The notes under the pieces are model-generated. The model ran no database searches. It was not told the origin of the DNA and saw only the letters and a program-made list of their open reading frames with translations. 64,000 bases of DNA from Hoylesella loescheii (lineage in GTDB: Bacteria > Bacteroidota > Bacteroidia > Bacteroidales > Bacteroidaceae): positions 62,001 through 126,000 of the forward strand of contig JADYUK010000003.1 in NCBI GenBank assembly GCA_021531755.1. The letters are read 5' to 3'. Below, piece after piece: positions 53,891-63,416 of this stretch. The translations under genes were made by a program, and so were the position numbers. The first letter of the stretch is position 1; every line of letters begins with the position of its first letter.

Positions 53891-53947
53891 AGCCGTAAGC
53901 CCCGCCAAAGACCCAATCCCCACGACGTAACCATACAAGAACAGACA

Positions 53948-54475
53948 ATGACACTCGAAGAGAAAATACGCACAGACATACACCAGTATCTCGTAGACAA
54001 AGGCTATGCTGACGCCCACATGCCCGAATGCCCTGACGTAGAGGCAGAATGGGAGAAGATAGGCGCGGCATATCTGGCTGACGGAATACGCGAGTTCAAT
54101 GACTATCCCACGGTATCACTCGGCTGGATGATGCTCATAGGCATGGCTGTAGCCAAGATGTGGGACACAGACTGGGAGACATACAAGAATACAGGACACC
54201 CCTACGAGACCCTGCGCGACAAGCGTGGCTATGACCATACCGACGAGTATATCCTCCAGGAGGTGCTCTCTCTCAGCAGAGAAGAAGAGCAGGCTGTGAG
54301 CCAGCTTGCCGGCGATACTGCCGAGCGGGTCTATGGCCTGTACCTCCACCAGCGCTTTGAGCCTGCCACGCCCGAGGCCTTCCGCGGCTATGTCGCCTGC
54401 CTCCACCAGCTCTACCTCATGGGCATGGCCGTAGAGCTGAAAGCCTTGGGATACAGGATGTCGAGGGTAGAATAG
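53948..54475 (+). CDS. Conserved hypothetical protein
   Basis: This 175-aa protein, starting MTLEEKIRTDIHQYLVDKGY, is acidic and helical, with YPTVSLGWMMLIGMAVAKMW near residue 55 and AFRGYVACLHQLYLMGMAVE near 150. The repeated L-x-G-M-A-V-x-K/E pattern suggests two related helical hairpins. I regard it as one of the conserved Bacteroidales proteins of unknown function. The longer upstream frame reads through the 43-bp repeat and is not used. Confidence 0.65.
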   Translation: MTLEEKIRTDIHQYLVDKGYADAHMPECPDVEAEWEKIGAAYLADGIREFNDYPTVSLGWMMLIGMAVAKMWDTDWETYKNTGHPYETLRDKRGYDHTDEYILQEVLSLSREEEQAVSQLAGDTAERVYGLYLHQRFEPATPEAFRGYVACLHQLYLMGMAVELKALGYRMSRVE

Positions 54476-54517
54476 GAGGAAACCCTATATAGAAAAGGAA
54501 AAGCCCTACCACATGAT

Positions 54518-54646
54518 ATGGACATCCCCTTCTCCTTGAACGCAGAAATGCTTACCTTTGCCATCGTGAACAATAAGAAAGAGATGGCAGACGTGAGCGT
54601 CGCACAATCAGAAGACCTCTCTGCCACTAACTCTATGACCAATTAA
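54518..54646 (+). CDS. Possible small protein (42 aa)
   Basis: The frame MDIPFSLNAEMLTFAIVNNK ends at 54646, 12 bases before the next gene. There is no recognisable domain or signal peptide. Support is only its length and location. Confidence 0.2.
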   Translation: MDIPFSLNAEMLTFAIVNNKKEMADVSVAQSEDLSATNSMTN

Positions 54647-54658
54647 TAGACAGAGATT

Positions 54659-55285
54659 ATGGTGAACAAGACAAGCAAGGTGATGATGACAGCATTGATG
54701 CTGACACTCACGACGATGATAAGCGCACAGGAGTTGGGGACCAGGAATATCACGACCAGCAGCAAGAGCCATGACCATAGAGCCAGTGTGGGCGTAAGCA
54801 TAGCCCATGACAGACACGAAGGCAGACACCAGGGCAGACCAGCGCGCCACGGCAGGCATGACCGCATAGGCTGCGAGCCGGAGCGTTATCTCGTCACAGA
54901 CTTTGATGTCTACTACGGCAGACACAAGGTCAAGGGTGCCTCCGCGACATCGTTCAAGGACCTTGGCATGGGCTACGCCAAGGACGCCTTCCATGTCTAT
55001 CACGACGGCATGAGGCTGGAAGGTGCCTCGGCGACATCGTTCGAGATTCTCGGCTGGGGCTACAGCAAGGACTCATTCAGTGTCTACTATTGCGGGCGGA
55101 AGATAGAGGGCGCGTCAGCCTCAAGCTTCTGTGCCGGGCGCGACGGATATGGCAAGGACTCATTCAACGCCTACTATTGCGGACGGAAGATAGAGGGCGC
55201 GTCAGTCTCAAGCTTCCGTGCTGGGCGCGACGGATATGCCAGCGATACATTCAACACATATTATGAGGGTGTGAGGATAGAGTAG
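54659..55285 (+). CDS. Secreted DKNYY-type repeat protein
   Basis: This 208-aa protein has a signal peptide (MMTALMLTLTTMISAQ), a His/Arg-rich linker, and then four ~32-residue repeats. These follow the pattern Y-x-x-D-x-F-x-V-Y-Y-x-G-x-K-I-E-G-A-S-A-x-S-F, e.g. YSKDSFSVYYCGRKIEGASA near residue 130. The repeats resemble the DKNYY family of bacterial surface proteins, with the Y-x-K-D-x-x-x-V-Y-Y signature. Function unknown. Confidence 0.65.
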   Translation: MVNKTSKVMMTALMLTLTTMISAQELGTRNITTSSKSHDHRASVGVSIAHDRHEGRHQGRPARHGRHDRIGCEPERYLVTDFDVYYGRHKVKGASATSFKDLGMGYAKDAFHVYHDGMRLEGASATSFEILGWGYSKDSFSVYYCGRKIEGASASSFCAGRDGYGKDSFNAYYCGRKIEGASVSSFRAGRDGYASDTFNTYYEGVRIE

Positions 55286-55403
55286 CAGCCTCCTTGCCCA
55301 TGGTGTGTGGTGGGGGCACAACCATGCCCCCAGACATCCTCCCCAAACAAGTCGTCATATAAGGAAACCACCGTCCGGCATCGCTCATGATGCGCTGTGC
55401 CGG

Positions 55404-56600
55404 ATGACAAACAATAAACAAGAGCATCAGACAAAGAGCAGGACACCCATGGTTTGGACAGACCAGATACGTCAGGTGAAGATAGCATTGGTTGCAGTGG
55501 CTGTGGTTATAGCCGCTGCATCGCTCATCGCGTCCCATATCCTTGTGAGCGACCTCAAGGTAGAGGAGCAGAACAAGATGGCGATATGGGCCGAGGCGAT
55601 GCGCTCGCTGAACACTGCCGACGAGACAACCGACCTGAATCTTGTCCTCCGTGTGCTTGACGGGAACAACACAATACCGGTCATCGTGACCGATGAGAAA
55701 GGCAATGTCCAGACCATGCGTAATGTGACAGTCTCATACAATGACGACGCCGACAGCATAGCCAAGGTGACACGCCTCGCTGAGATGTGGATGGGCGAGG
55801 GGCATGTCGTGCGTATCAAGCTCGACAGCAAGTCGTATATCAATGTCTGTTATGACGAGTCGCTCATGATAAAGCGCCTCGCCACATACCCGTATATACA
55901 GCTCGGCGTTGTCATCCTCTTCGCCATTGTGGCCGTCTTCGCCCTCCTCACCTCCAAGCGTGCAGAGCAGAACAAGGTCTGGGTAGGCCTGTCGAAAGAG
56001 ACCGCCCACCAGCTCGGCACACCGATATCGTCGCTTATGGCATGGGTGGAGATACTGCGGGAGACGTATCCGGAGGACGCGCTCATACCAGAGATGGACA
56101 ACGATGTCAAGAGGCTGCAGCTCATAGCCGACCGCTTCTCCAAGATTGGCTCGACACCCGAGCTGAGAGACGAGTCTCTGGCTGAGGTGATACAGAATGT
56201 TGTGGGATATATGGAACGCCGGACATCACACAAAGTCATCATAGAGACAAGCATCGACGACGAGCAGGCGACAGCGATGATAAACCGGCAGCTGTTCGAG
56301 TGGGTCATCGAGAACCTCTGCAAGAACGCCGTCGACGCCATGGAGGGAGAGGGACGCATAACCATCAGCGTCGGCACAAGCATGGGACGGAAGACCATTG
56401 ATGTGGCAGACACGGGCAAAGGCATAAGGAAAAAGGATATCACCAATGTCTTCCGCCCGGGCTTCACGACAAAGAAACGGGGCTGGGGACTGGGACTGTC
56501 TCTCGCCAAGCGCATTGTCGAGGAGTATCACCATGGGCGCATATATGTCAAATCGTCAGAGGTGGGAGTCGGGACGACATTCCGCATAGAACTCGCCTGA
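55404..56600 (+). CDS. Membrane sensor histidine kinase
   Basis: In this 398-aa protein a first transmembrane helix (VKIALVAVAVVIAAASLIAS) and a second (LGVVILFAIVAVFALLTSKR) frame a ~125-residue sensor domain. The kinase core follows: H-box LSKETAHQLGTPISSLMAWV, N-box VIENLCKNAVDAMEG, G1 VADTGKGI, and G2 GWGLGLSLAKRIVEEYH. It autophosphorylates on the H-box histidine. No response regulator is adjacent. An alternative start at 55449 (MVWTDQIR) is possible and would lose 15 residues. Confidence 0.85.
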   Translation: MTNNKQEHQTKSRTPMVWTDQIRQVKIALVAVAVVIAAASLIASHILVSDLKVEEQNKMAIWAEAMRSLNTADETTDLNLVLRVLDGNNTIPVIVTDEKGNVQTMRNVTVSYNDDADSIAKVTRLAEMWMGEGHVVRIKLDSKSYINVCYDESLMIKRLATYPYIQLGVVILFAIVAVFALLTSKRAEQNKVWVGLSKETAHQLGTPISSLMAWVEILRETYPEDALIPEMDNDVKRLQLIADRFSKIGSTPELRDESLAEVIQNVVGYMERRTSHKVIIETSIDDEQATAMINRQLFEWVIENLCKNAVDAMEGEGRITISVGTSMGRKTIDVADTGKGIRKKDITNVFRPGFTTKKRGWGLGLSLAKRIVEEYHHGRIYVKSSEVGVGTTFRIELA

Positions 56601-56666
56601 GTCTCCCCGCAGTGCCAGTATACTCAATGCTATACCCACAGGCTATATGTCATTAGGCGAAACACA

Positions 56667-56798
56667 GCCTCTCATGTCATGGTTCCCAGCCTCTCATGTC
56701 ATGGTTCCCCGCCTCTCATGTCATGGTTCCCCGCCTCTCGTGTCATGGCTCCCTGCCTCTCATGTCATGGTTCCCAGCCTCTCATGTCATCTGCTCCA
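56667..56798 (+). repeat. 22-bp minisatellite, five copies plus a partial sixth
   Basis: Units start at 56667, 56689, 56711, 56733, 56755 and 56777, each beginning GCCTCTCATGTCATGGTTCC. They lie in the 258-base gap between the kinase gene and the large hydrolase gene. Conservation is high, so the array is probably young and variable in copy number. Confidence 0.9.
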
Positions 56799-56858
56799 AT
56801 GCCAATGTCACCACTATATACCAAGAAGATTTAACCTAAACCTAAAACCATATTATAT

Positions 56859-59771
56859 ATGATGAGACACAATGTCATCCTTTCGGCAATACTTCTCATG
56901 TTCTCCTTGCTCGCTACGGCAGCCAAGGACTATACACCTGAGCCGTACACATGGACCACACAGAGCGACAACTCGAGCGGCTCCATGCCTTGCGGCGGAC
57001 ATGATATCGGCATGAACGTATGGGTGGAGCGTGGCGATCTCCTCGTCTATCTCTCCCGCAGCGGCTTCTTCGACGAGCACAATACTCTCCTCAAGGCAGG
57101 ACGCCTGCGCCTTCGTCTTGAGCCGAAGGACGCCACAGGCACATCAGTCTTTGACGGTGAAGACTTCAGGCAGACCCTCTCGCTCGATGACGGAGCCGTC
57201 TATGTCAGAGGAGGTGGTGTCACCGTGCGTCTCTGGGCCGATGTCCATGAGCCCAAGGTCTTCGCTGAGATAAAGTCAGCAAAGCCAGTGAAGGCAACCC
57301 TCGCCTATGAGTCATGGCGGCATAAGGACCGTCCTGTCCCACGCGAGGCCGTGCAGCAGTTCACATGGAAGTGGCTCTCGAAAGGCGGACATATAACCTA
57401 CGCCGACAGCATACGCCCCGGGAAGAGCTCCATAATATTCGAACACCATAACCGTAAGGAGACAGTCTATGACTATACTGTCAGCTACGAGAAGCTCGAC
57501 GCTGTCAAGCACAATATCAACAACCCCATAGGCGACCTCTCTTTCGGTGGCCGCATGTCAGCCCCCACGTTCACATACACAGGCACAACAGACGGCGTTT
57601 ACGCCTCGACCGACTATCGTGCGTGGAACTATGTGTCGCCATCGCTGACCCGCTCCACCATCACTGTCGAGCTCGCTGTCAACAAAGGCCCATTGCAGCT
57701 GCCGGGGAAGAGTGTCACGGCCGATGCCTCCAAGCGTCGCAGCAGTCAATGGTGGCATGCCTTCTGGCAACGCTCGTACATCAAGTCGGTCCATCCTGAC
57801 GCAGTCCGCATAGCCCGCAACTACGAGCTCTTCCGCTATATGCTCGGATGCAATGCCTATGGCCAGTGGCCCACGAAATTCAATGGTGGGCTCTTCACGT
57901 TCGACCCCGTCTATGCAAGGGCTGACAGTCCGTTCACACCCGACTTCCGCTGCTGGGGCGGAGGAACCATGACAGCACAGAACCAGCGCCTCGTCTACTG
58001 GCCCATGCTGAAGTCAGGCGATACAGACATGATGCGCTCACAGTTTGATACGTACCTGTATATGCTTCCCGGAGCAAAGGCAAGGACACAGCATTATTGG
58101 GGACACGGAGGCGCATGCTTTGAGGAGCAGATAGAGAATTTCGGGCTGCCTAACCCGGCAGAGTATGGCAATCACAAGCCCGGACAAGACCCCTCGTGGA
58201 TGAAGAACAGCTGGCTGGAGTATCAGTATGACACAGTGCTCGAGTTCTGCCAGATGATACTGATGGCCAATGAGTATGCAGGCATGGACATAACGCCCTA
58301 CCGTGAGCTTATAACAGAGTCCGTCAGGTTCTTCGACGAGCACTACCAGTATCTCGCACGGCAGCGAGGTACCAAACCACTGACAGAGGATGGGAAACTC
58401 GTCGTCTACCCGTCGTCAGGCTGCGAGACATACAAGATGGCATACAACCCGAGCAGTGTCATAGCAGCCCTCAGGGCTGTCGTAGCCACACTTGAGCGTC
58501 ACGGAGGGCTGGCAGCGTGGGGGCTCGACTCCGCCTTTGCCCAGCGGATTCCCGACATCCCAACACGCACGATAGAGAATCTCTTATGTATAGCGCCAGC
58601 CGTAACCTGGATGCGGATAAACAATGTTGAGTCACCACAGCTATATCCTGTCTTCCCATGGCGCATATACGGCCTCGGGCGTCCTGATATTGATGTCGCG
58701 CTCAATACATACTTCAAGGATGATTATGTCCAGAAGATGCGCTCATCGGCTGGATGGAAGCAGGACAATATATGGGCTGCCACACTTGGTGTCCTTCCTG
58801 ATGCCGTCCGCCTCTGCAAAGAGAAGTTCGCTGATGGCCCATACCGCTTCCCAGCTTTCTGGGAAATAGGCTTCGACTGGGCTCCCGACCATAACCGCGG
58901 TGGCTCAGCGATGATCGGGCTGCAGGAGATGCTGCTACAGGAGAAACCCGACGGAGAGCTGATGCTCTTCCCGTGCTGGCCGAAAGAATGGGACGCTGAG
59001 TTCCGCCTGCACGCTACAGGAGGCCGAACCGTTGACGCAAGAATATCCAACGGCGCTGTGACAGCCACATCGACAGTGACCGACGGGCGAGGCCGCACAA
59101 CCACGACTGTCATCCCCGCTCCACTCAGAGTGACAATCTTCGGCGACAGCTACTCAACGTTCGAGGGCTATCTGACACCATCAACCAACGAGCCATGGTA
59201 TTACTGGCCAGGCTCTCCTGCAAGGACAGAGGGCAATGATGTCTGCCATCCAGCACAGACATGGTGGTGGCAGGTGGTCAGAAGACTCGGGGCGAGACTC
59301 GAGACAAACAACTCGTACAGCGGCTCCACAATTGGCTATACGGGATATGTAATACCCGAGACCGGCAAGCACGACGACTACAAGCCGCGCTCATTCATCA
59401 CACGCCTGCCCGACCTTGGCAACCCTGACCTCATATTGATATGCGCCGGCACCAACGACTCGTGGGACGGGGAGGAGATAGGAGAGTATAAATACGAGGG
59501 ATGGACAGAGGCTGACCTCTACACATTCCGCCCCGCCATGGCCAAGTTCTGCTCAGAACTCAAGCGTCTCTATCCCGACAAGCAGGTCCTCTTCATCATC
59601 AACAGCGAGTTGAAACCAGATTTCGTCGAGTCCATGAAAGTCATCATGGAGCGGTACGGAGTAGAGTGGCTCCAGCTGAAGAATATCGACAAGCAATATG
59701 GACATCCATCCGTGAAAGGCATGCGCGCCTTTGCCGACCAGGTCTGTGACTATCTCCAGAATAAGAGATAA
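56859..59771 (+). CDS. Secreted DUF5703-type glycoside hydrolase fused to SGNH esterase
   Basis: This 970-aa protein has a signal peptide (LSAILLMFSLLATAAK). An N-terminal DUF5703/GH95-like beta-sandwich follows (SGSMPCGGHDIGMNVWVERG, residues ~40-270). An (alpha/alpha)6-type catalytic region (residues ~300-740) includes GCNAYGQWPTKFNGGLFTFD, WGHGGACFEEQIENFGLPNP and NRGGSAMIGLQEML. A C-terminal SGNH hydrolase (residues ~755-970) has the serine in IFGDSYSTFEGY, the asparagine in AGTNDSW and the histidine in YGHPSVKGM. It would cleave a side-chain sugar and remove an ester from the same glycan. The fusion is unusual; the first ATG at 56859 is used. Confidence 0.8.
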   Translation: MMRHNVILSAILLMFSLLATAAKDYTPEPYTWTTQSDNSSGSMPCGGHDIGMNVWVERGDLLVYLSRSGFFDEHNTLLKAGRLRLRLEPKDATGTSVFDGEDFRQTLSLDDGAVYVRGGGVTVRLWADVHEPKVFAEIKSAKPVKATLAYESWRHKDRPVPREAVQQFTWKWLSKGGHITYADSIRPGKSSIIFEHHNRKETVYDYTVSYEKLDAVKHNINNPIGDLSFGGRMSAPTFTYTGTTDGVYASTDYRAWNYVSPSLTRSTITVELAVNKGPLQLPGKSVTADASKRRSSQWWHAFWQRSYIKSVHPDAVRIARNYELFRYMLGCNAYGQWPTKFNGGLFTFDPVYARADSPFTPDFRCWGGGTMTAQNQRLVYWPMLKSGDTDMMRSQFDTYLYMLPGAKARTQHYWGHGGACFEEQIENFGLPNPAEYGNHKPGQDPSWMKNSWLEYQYDTVLEFCQMILMANEYAGMDITPYRELITESVRFFDEHYQYLARQRGTKPLTEDGKLVVYPSSGCETYKMAYNPSSVIAALRAVVATLERHGGLAAWGLDSAFAQRIPDIPTRTIENLLCIAPAVTWMRINNVESPQLYPVFPWRIYGLGRPDIDVALNTYFKDDYVQKMRSSAGWKQDNIWAATLGVLPDAVRLCKEKFADGPYRFPAFWEIGFDWAPDHNRGGSAMIGLQEMLLQEKPDGELMLFPCWPKEWDAEFRLHATGGRTVDARISNGAVTATSTVTDGRGRTTTTVIPAPLRVTIFGDSYSTFEGYLTPSTNEPWYYWPGSPARTEGNDVCHPAQTWWWQVVRRLGARLETNNSYSGSTIGYTGYVIPETGKHDDYKPRSFITRLPDLGNPDLILICAGTNDSWDGEEIGEYKYEGWTEADLYTFRPAMAKFCSELKRLYPDKQVLFIINSELKPDFVESMKVIMERYGVEWLQLKNIDKQYGHPSVKGMRAFADQVCDYLQNKR

Positions 59772-59870
59772 ACACCCCTCCTGGCCACAGAGAGCTACAT
59801 GCGGGGAAACAGTCTGGACAAGATGTCAGGAGGGTCCAACACCATAGAGAAGACAGGCAGAAACAAACGG

Positions 59871-59915
59871 GAGAGCCATATCCCCACCAGAAGAAAGGCT
59901 GGGGATATGGCTCTC
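59871..59915. terminator. Perfect 16-bp hairpin between convergent genes
   Basis: GAGAGCCATATCCCCA (59871-59886) pairs with TGGGGATATGGCTCTC (59900-59915). It lies between the hydrolase gene and the leftward operon and probably terminates one or both transcripts, although no T tract follows. Confidence 0.55.
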
Positions 59916-59990
59916 TCGTAGTATGATAAAAACAGGCATAGCGTATACGAGGATGTGAGGCTATGCAATGATGGCCGGAAGGCCATCCAC

Positions 59991-60071
59991 AAACTCTGAT
60001 GGTAGCTCAGAACCTACAAACACTGATGACAGTTCAGAACCTACAAACTCTGATGGCAGCTCAGAACCTGA
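59991..60071 (+). repeat. 27-bp tandem repeat, three copies
   Basis: Units start at 59991, 60018 and 60045, of the form AAACTCTGATGGCAGCTCAG plus AACCTAC. The third copy runs into the stop codon of the leftward outer-membrane gene, so copy changes could alter its C-terminus. Confidence 0.75.
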
Positions 60072-60867
60072 ACACCTGTGCCCCTATCTGGAAGAAAGCC
60101 CTGTCCATAACAGGATTGAACACAGCGCAGGCAAAAACCGGGAGCCTGTAGTCATGTGCAAGGCGTATGAGTCTCTCAGCTCTCAGCTGAAGATGAATAA
60201 GCCCCGCCTTGTCACTATAGAAAGTGCTTGTGTCGCCTTTCTTGCCTGCCAACGTGAAAGTGCCACCCATAGAAGCGTCAAATCTCCAGTCGCTATTCTT
60301 GAAGATGGGATACTCTGCTGACACATAGCATGAATAGCGGTTGGCACTGTTGTCGCTCCAGCGGTCGCGCCCGGAAAGTATGGTCGACCAGCTGACAGTC
60401 AGAGGGAACCGTCGGATATCGTGGGCAAAGCTATAGGAGAGAATGCAGTCGAGAAAGCGGCCTGTGGAATGGGCAGAGTAGTTGAAGAATTCGCTGGTGT
60501 TATAGTCGGCGCCAGGCGAGAAATTGTATGTGTCCCACAAAGCCAGCTTCCAGCCACCGGCCTTCACCTCACCGAAGAAATTGAACTCCTTGTAATCGCC
60601 TGATGCATTAGTCCCACTCCATAATCCCAGCTTGAAGTGTTCTTCTGGATCGTGTATGGCAAGGTCGGCACACATCACCAGGCCGTCACTCACCTCAATG
60701 CCTCTCCACAGGTGGTTGTTGGCAATCTCAAGACCGAAATCCACATAATCCGTCACACCCTTCTTGTCCTGAGCCTGAGCAGCAGTGCAGAAACACACTG
60801 CTGTCAGGAATCCCAAAACTAATCTATAAAAAAAATCATTGCATCTGCTGTAATACTCGCGCTTCAT
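60061..60867 (-). CDS. Predicted outer-membrane beta-barrel protein
   Basis: In this 268-aa protein the signal peptide (LVLGFLTAVCFCTAAQAQ) is followed by amphipathic strands (VDFGLEIANNHLWRGIEVSD, CADLAIHDPEEHFKLGLWSG, FNFFGEVKAGGWKLALWDTY). It ends in a C-terminal F (IGAQVFRF), a typical barrel-assembly end. It resembles small Bacteroidales barrels of unknown function. It is the last gene of the symporter-dehydrogenase operon (gap 6 bases), so it may let the substrate of that pathway through the outer membrane. Confidence 0.65.
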   Translation of the reverse strand: MKREYYSRCNDFFYRLVLGFLTAVCFCTAAQAQDKKGVTDYVDFGLEIANNHLWRGIEVSDGLVMCADLAIHDPEEHFKLGLWSGTNASGDYKEFNFFGEVKAGGWKLALWDTYNFSPGADYNTSEFFNYSAHSTGRFLDCILSYSFAHDIRRFPLTVSWSTILSGRDRWSDNSANRYSCYVSAEYPIFKNSDWRFDASMGGTFTLAGKKGDTSTFYSDKAGLIHLQLRAERLIRLAHDYRLPVFACAVFNPVMDRAFFQIGAQVFRF

Positions 60868-60873
60868 AATATC

Positions 60874-61911
60874 TCATGCCTCGATATCAAAATCAATAAT
60901 CACCTTCATTGTTGTCGACTTGTTGTCGTCGATATATTTATACGCCTCGTCATACTGCCCGAAAGCGAACCTGTTGGAAATAAGCGGCTGGAGATTGACA
61001 ATGCCGCGGCTGACATAATCGACAGCTGTCAGATAGTCCTCATGGCGATACATCATGGTGCCGATGAGACGAAGTTCATGCTCACCAAGGTAGAACATGC
61101 TGAGTGCGGGATCCTTTGCAAACACCGCCACTATAACCAAATCGCCGCCTTTCTCTATGGTCTCCATAAGCGAGCGCACACTCGACTCGACACCTGCCAC
61201 CTCAAAACCAACCTGATAGCCCTCATCGCCGAATGCCTCGCGGACTGCGTCCCTCATCGGTGTCTTCAGCACATTGGCTGTATATTCAATGCCACACTCA
61301 CGTGCCTTGGCAAGACGCAAATCGCTCACATCGGTAATCAGCACTCTCTTGGCTCCACGTGCCTTGCAGAACTGGGCAACGAGATTGCCAATGGCTCCGG
61401 CACCGCTCACAACAACGTTCTTGCCCATGACATCAGTACGGTTGGTGGCATGGGCTCCAACAGCTGCAGGCTCTATCATGGCCCCATAGTCGAGGCTCAT
61501 ACCCTCAGGCAGAACGACAACACGGTCATCGGTGGTGACGAAATAGTCCTGAGCCACACCATCAGCCTGGAAAGCCTCTACGCGAAGATGCTCACAGACA
61601 TTATACTGCCCACGCCTGCAAGGGCCACATTCACCACACACAAGTTGCGGGCGGGCTGTGATTCTGTCACCTGGCTTGCACACTGTCACCTCAGCGCCGA
61701 CAGCGACCACCACGGCCGAAAACTCATGGCCCTGCACCACAGGATAGAACGTCGCGGGGTGTAATCCGTGGTAGGAATGTATCTCGCTGCCACAGATGCC
61801 TATGCGCTTCACGTTGATAAGGACCTCATGTGCCTGCAGATTCTCAGCCTTGGGCTGCTCTATCTCATTGAATACGATACTCTTCGGTGCTACTAAAACT
61901 GCTTGTCTCAT
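60874..61911 (-). CDS. Zinc-dependent medium-chain alcohol/polyol dehydrogenase
   Basis: This 345-aa MDR protein has catalytic-zinc ligands in GICGSEIHSYHG (Cys near 39) and GHEFSAVVV (His near 63). Structural-zinc cysteines are CGECGPCRRGQYNVCEH near 94-107. The NAD(P) loop VVSGAGAIGNLVAQFCKARG is near 170. The family includes sorbitol, threonine, L-gulonate/galactonate and galactitol-phosphate dehydrogenases; the substrate cannot be read from sequence. It lies 49 bases after the symporter gene, which suggests oxidation of the sugar alcohol or sugar acid brought in by that transporter. Confidence 0.85.
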   Translation of the reverse strand: MRQAVLVAPKSIVFNEIEQPKAENLQAHEVLINVKRIGICGSEIHSYHGLHPATFYPVVQGHEFSAVVVAVGAEVTVCKPGDRITARPQLVCGECGPCRRGQYNVCEHLRVEAFQADGVAQDYFVTTDDRVVVLPEGMSLDYGAMIEPAAVGAHATNRTDVMGKNVVVSGAGAIGNLVAQFCKARGAKRVLITDVSDLRLAKARECGIEYTANVLKTPMRDAVREAFGDEGYQVGFEVAGVESSVRSLMETIEKGGDLVIVAVFAKDPALSMFYLGEHELRLIGTMMYRHEDYLTAVDYVSRGIVNLQPLISNRFAFGQYDEAYKYIDDNKSTTMKVIIDFDIEA

Positions 61912-61960
61912 AATGGATTATATTTGCTTGGGTTATTTGCTTTGTTTATATTTCTGTATA

Positions 61961-63337
61961 TTATCTCCTGTTACCAAGTTCCTTGACAATCTGGTTGTAC
62001 TCTTTCCTGCCCAGACGATAGAAGAGCATGATACCAGCTGTGATGACCCACATGATGCCGGGGACAGTGCTGAAAGCATGATGTATCACCTCCTTAACAG
62101 TGTCCGTCTGCTCAACATTAGGCTCATAACCAGCCCATCCCATAACCAAGGCCAGCAACGAGGTGCCCAGAGCCATGCCAATCTTATTGGCCAGAGAGAT
62201 GAATGAATACTGGAAACCATCGTTACGGATACCTGTCCTCCACTCTCCGTATTCCACACAGTCAGGAATTATTGCATATATGGCGGTGTTGAAACCTGAG
62301 AAGAAGAACTGGGCGAGAGCGGCCAAAGTGTAGAACAAGACAGGGGTATCATCAATAGAGAAGAAGTAAAGCGCAATCATGCTCACTCCCATGAGCATGC
62401 TGAAGACACTCGCTGCCCAGCCTTTATTGCCAGTCCATTTGAATACCAGGGGGAAGAGTGCGGCACCTATGATAGACGGGATGACAATCACTCCAGAGAA
62501 GAACGAGAAGAGATCCTCATTGCCCTCGACATATTTGAAATAGTATATAAGGTCAGCATTCCGGCCATAAAGGATGAAGCCGAAAAGCAGTTGCCCTATC
62601 ACAGCCATCAGGAAAGGCTTGTTCCTCAGCACAGCCCTCAACTGTTCCCCGACAGGATACGCCTTCTGTGCTACAGGTACCGCCACCACCTCCTTGGTCT
62701 TTGCAAAACAAAACCAATGACAGCATGTGAATATGCAGCCGTAGATAGCTGCCACACTGATGAAGCCCTGGGCACTGCTGAGCGTGCCGTCGCCACAATA
62801 TTTGACAAGTGGCACAGTGATGATGTTAATGACACCTATGGCTATCATCGCAGCCACCGAGCGGCTGGTGTTTATATGCGCACGCTCATCTATGTCCTGT
62901 GTCATGGCTCCGCATAGTGTGCCGTATGGCAGATTGACACATGTATAGCCTAACACCAACAGTCCATAGGTTATACTCATATAGATAATCTTGCCAGTAT
63001 AGTCCATGTCAGGATGTGCCCAAAAGCTGAGAACCAGCACAAGGGCTGTCACTGGAGCCCCGAAAAGGAGCCATGGGCGATAACGTCCCCAATGTGACCT
63101 CGTGCGGTCACTGAGGCTGCCTATGAGCGGGTCGTTGAAAGCATCCCAGAAACGAGATACAAGCATAAGGGTCGCCACTGCCGCCATGCTGATACCAAAC
63201 ACATCTGTATAGAAAATCATGAGGAACGACACGACAAATGACCAGCTGAAGTTACAGCCAATATCGCCAAAACCATAGGCAATCTTGCTGATGAAAGGGA
63301 CTTTCCCCTCATTGGGGATAGGTTTTAGATTCTCCAT
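61961..63337 (-). CDS. GPH-family sugar:cation symporter (MelB-like)
   Basis: This 458-aa protein has about 12 hydrophobic segments. The N-terminal signature IAYGFGDIGCNFSWSFVVSF near residue 15, DAFNDPLIGSLSDRTRSHWG near 65 (with the family's N-D-P-x-x-G and D-R-T motifs), GRYRPWLLFG, and DCVEYGEWRTGIRNDGFQYS near 370 place it in the glycoside-pentoside-hexuronide:cation symporters. The ATG at 63337 starts directly before the conserved region; an upstream open frame crosses a G/C homopolymer and is not used. It imports a sugar or sugar acid with Na+ or H+. Confidence 0.9.
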   Translation of the reverse strand: MENLKPIPNEGKVPFISKIAYGFGDIGCNFSWSFVVSFLMIFYTDVFGISMAAVATLMLVSRFWDAFNDPLIGSLSDRTRSHWGRYRPWLLFGAPVTALVLVLSFWAHPDMDYTGKIIYMSITYGLLVLGYTCVNLPYGTLCGAMTQDIDERAHINTSRSVAAMIAIGVINIITVPLVKYCGDGTLSSAQGFISVAAIYGCIFTCCHWFCFAKTKEVVAVPVAQKAYPVGEQLRAVLRNKPFLMAVIGQLLFGFILYGRNADLIYYFKYVEGNEDLFSFFSGVIVIPSIIGAALFPLVFKWTGNKGWAASVFSMLMGVSMIALYFFSIDDTPVLFYTLAALAQFFFSGFNTAIYAIIPDCVEYGEWRTGIRNDGFQYSFISLANKIGMALGTSLLALVMGWAGYEPNVEQTDTVKEVIHHAFSTVPGIMWVITAGIMLFYRLGRKEYNQIVKELGNRR

Positions 63338-63416
63338 TTTTTTTTGTTTGATTTTAGTTTTTCGCTTGTTTTGATAGGTGTTCACAAAGTTAGCTGTATC
63401 ATGCCAAGGCTGCGGA

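Noticed and set aside
56667..56798. Repeat array considered as CRISPR
   Set aside because: Units are contiguous 22-bp tandem copies without spacers, and no cas genes are in the window.
59968..60321. 117-aa + strand frame with TNSDGSSEP repeats
   Set aside because: It is mostly antisense to the outer-membrane gene and has no promoter or domain; the repeat codons follow from the 27-bp tandem repeat.
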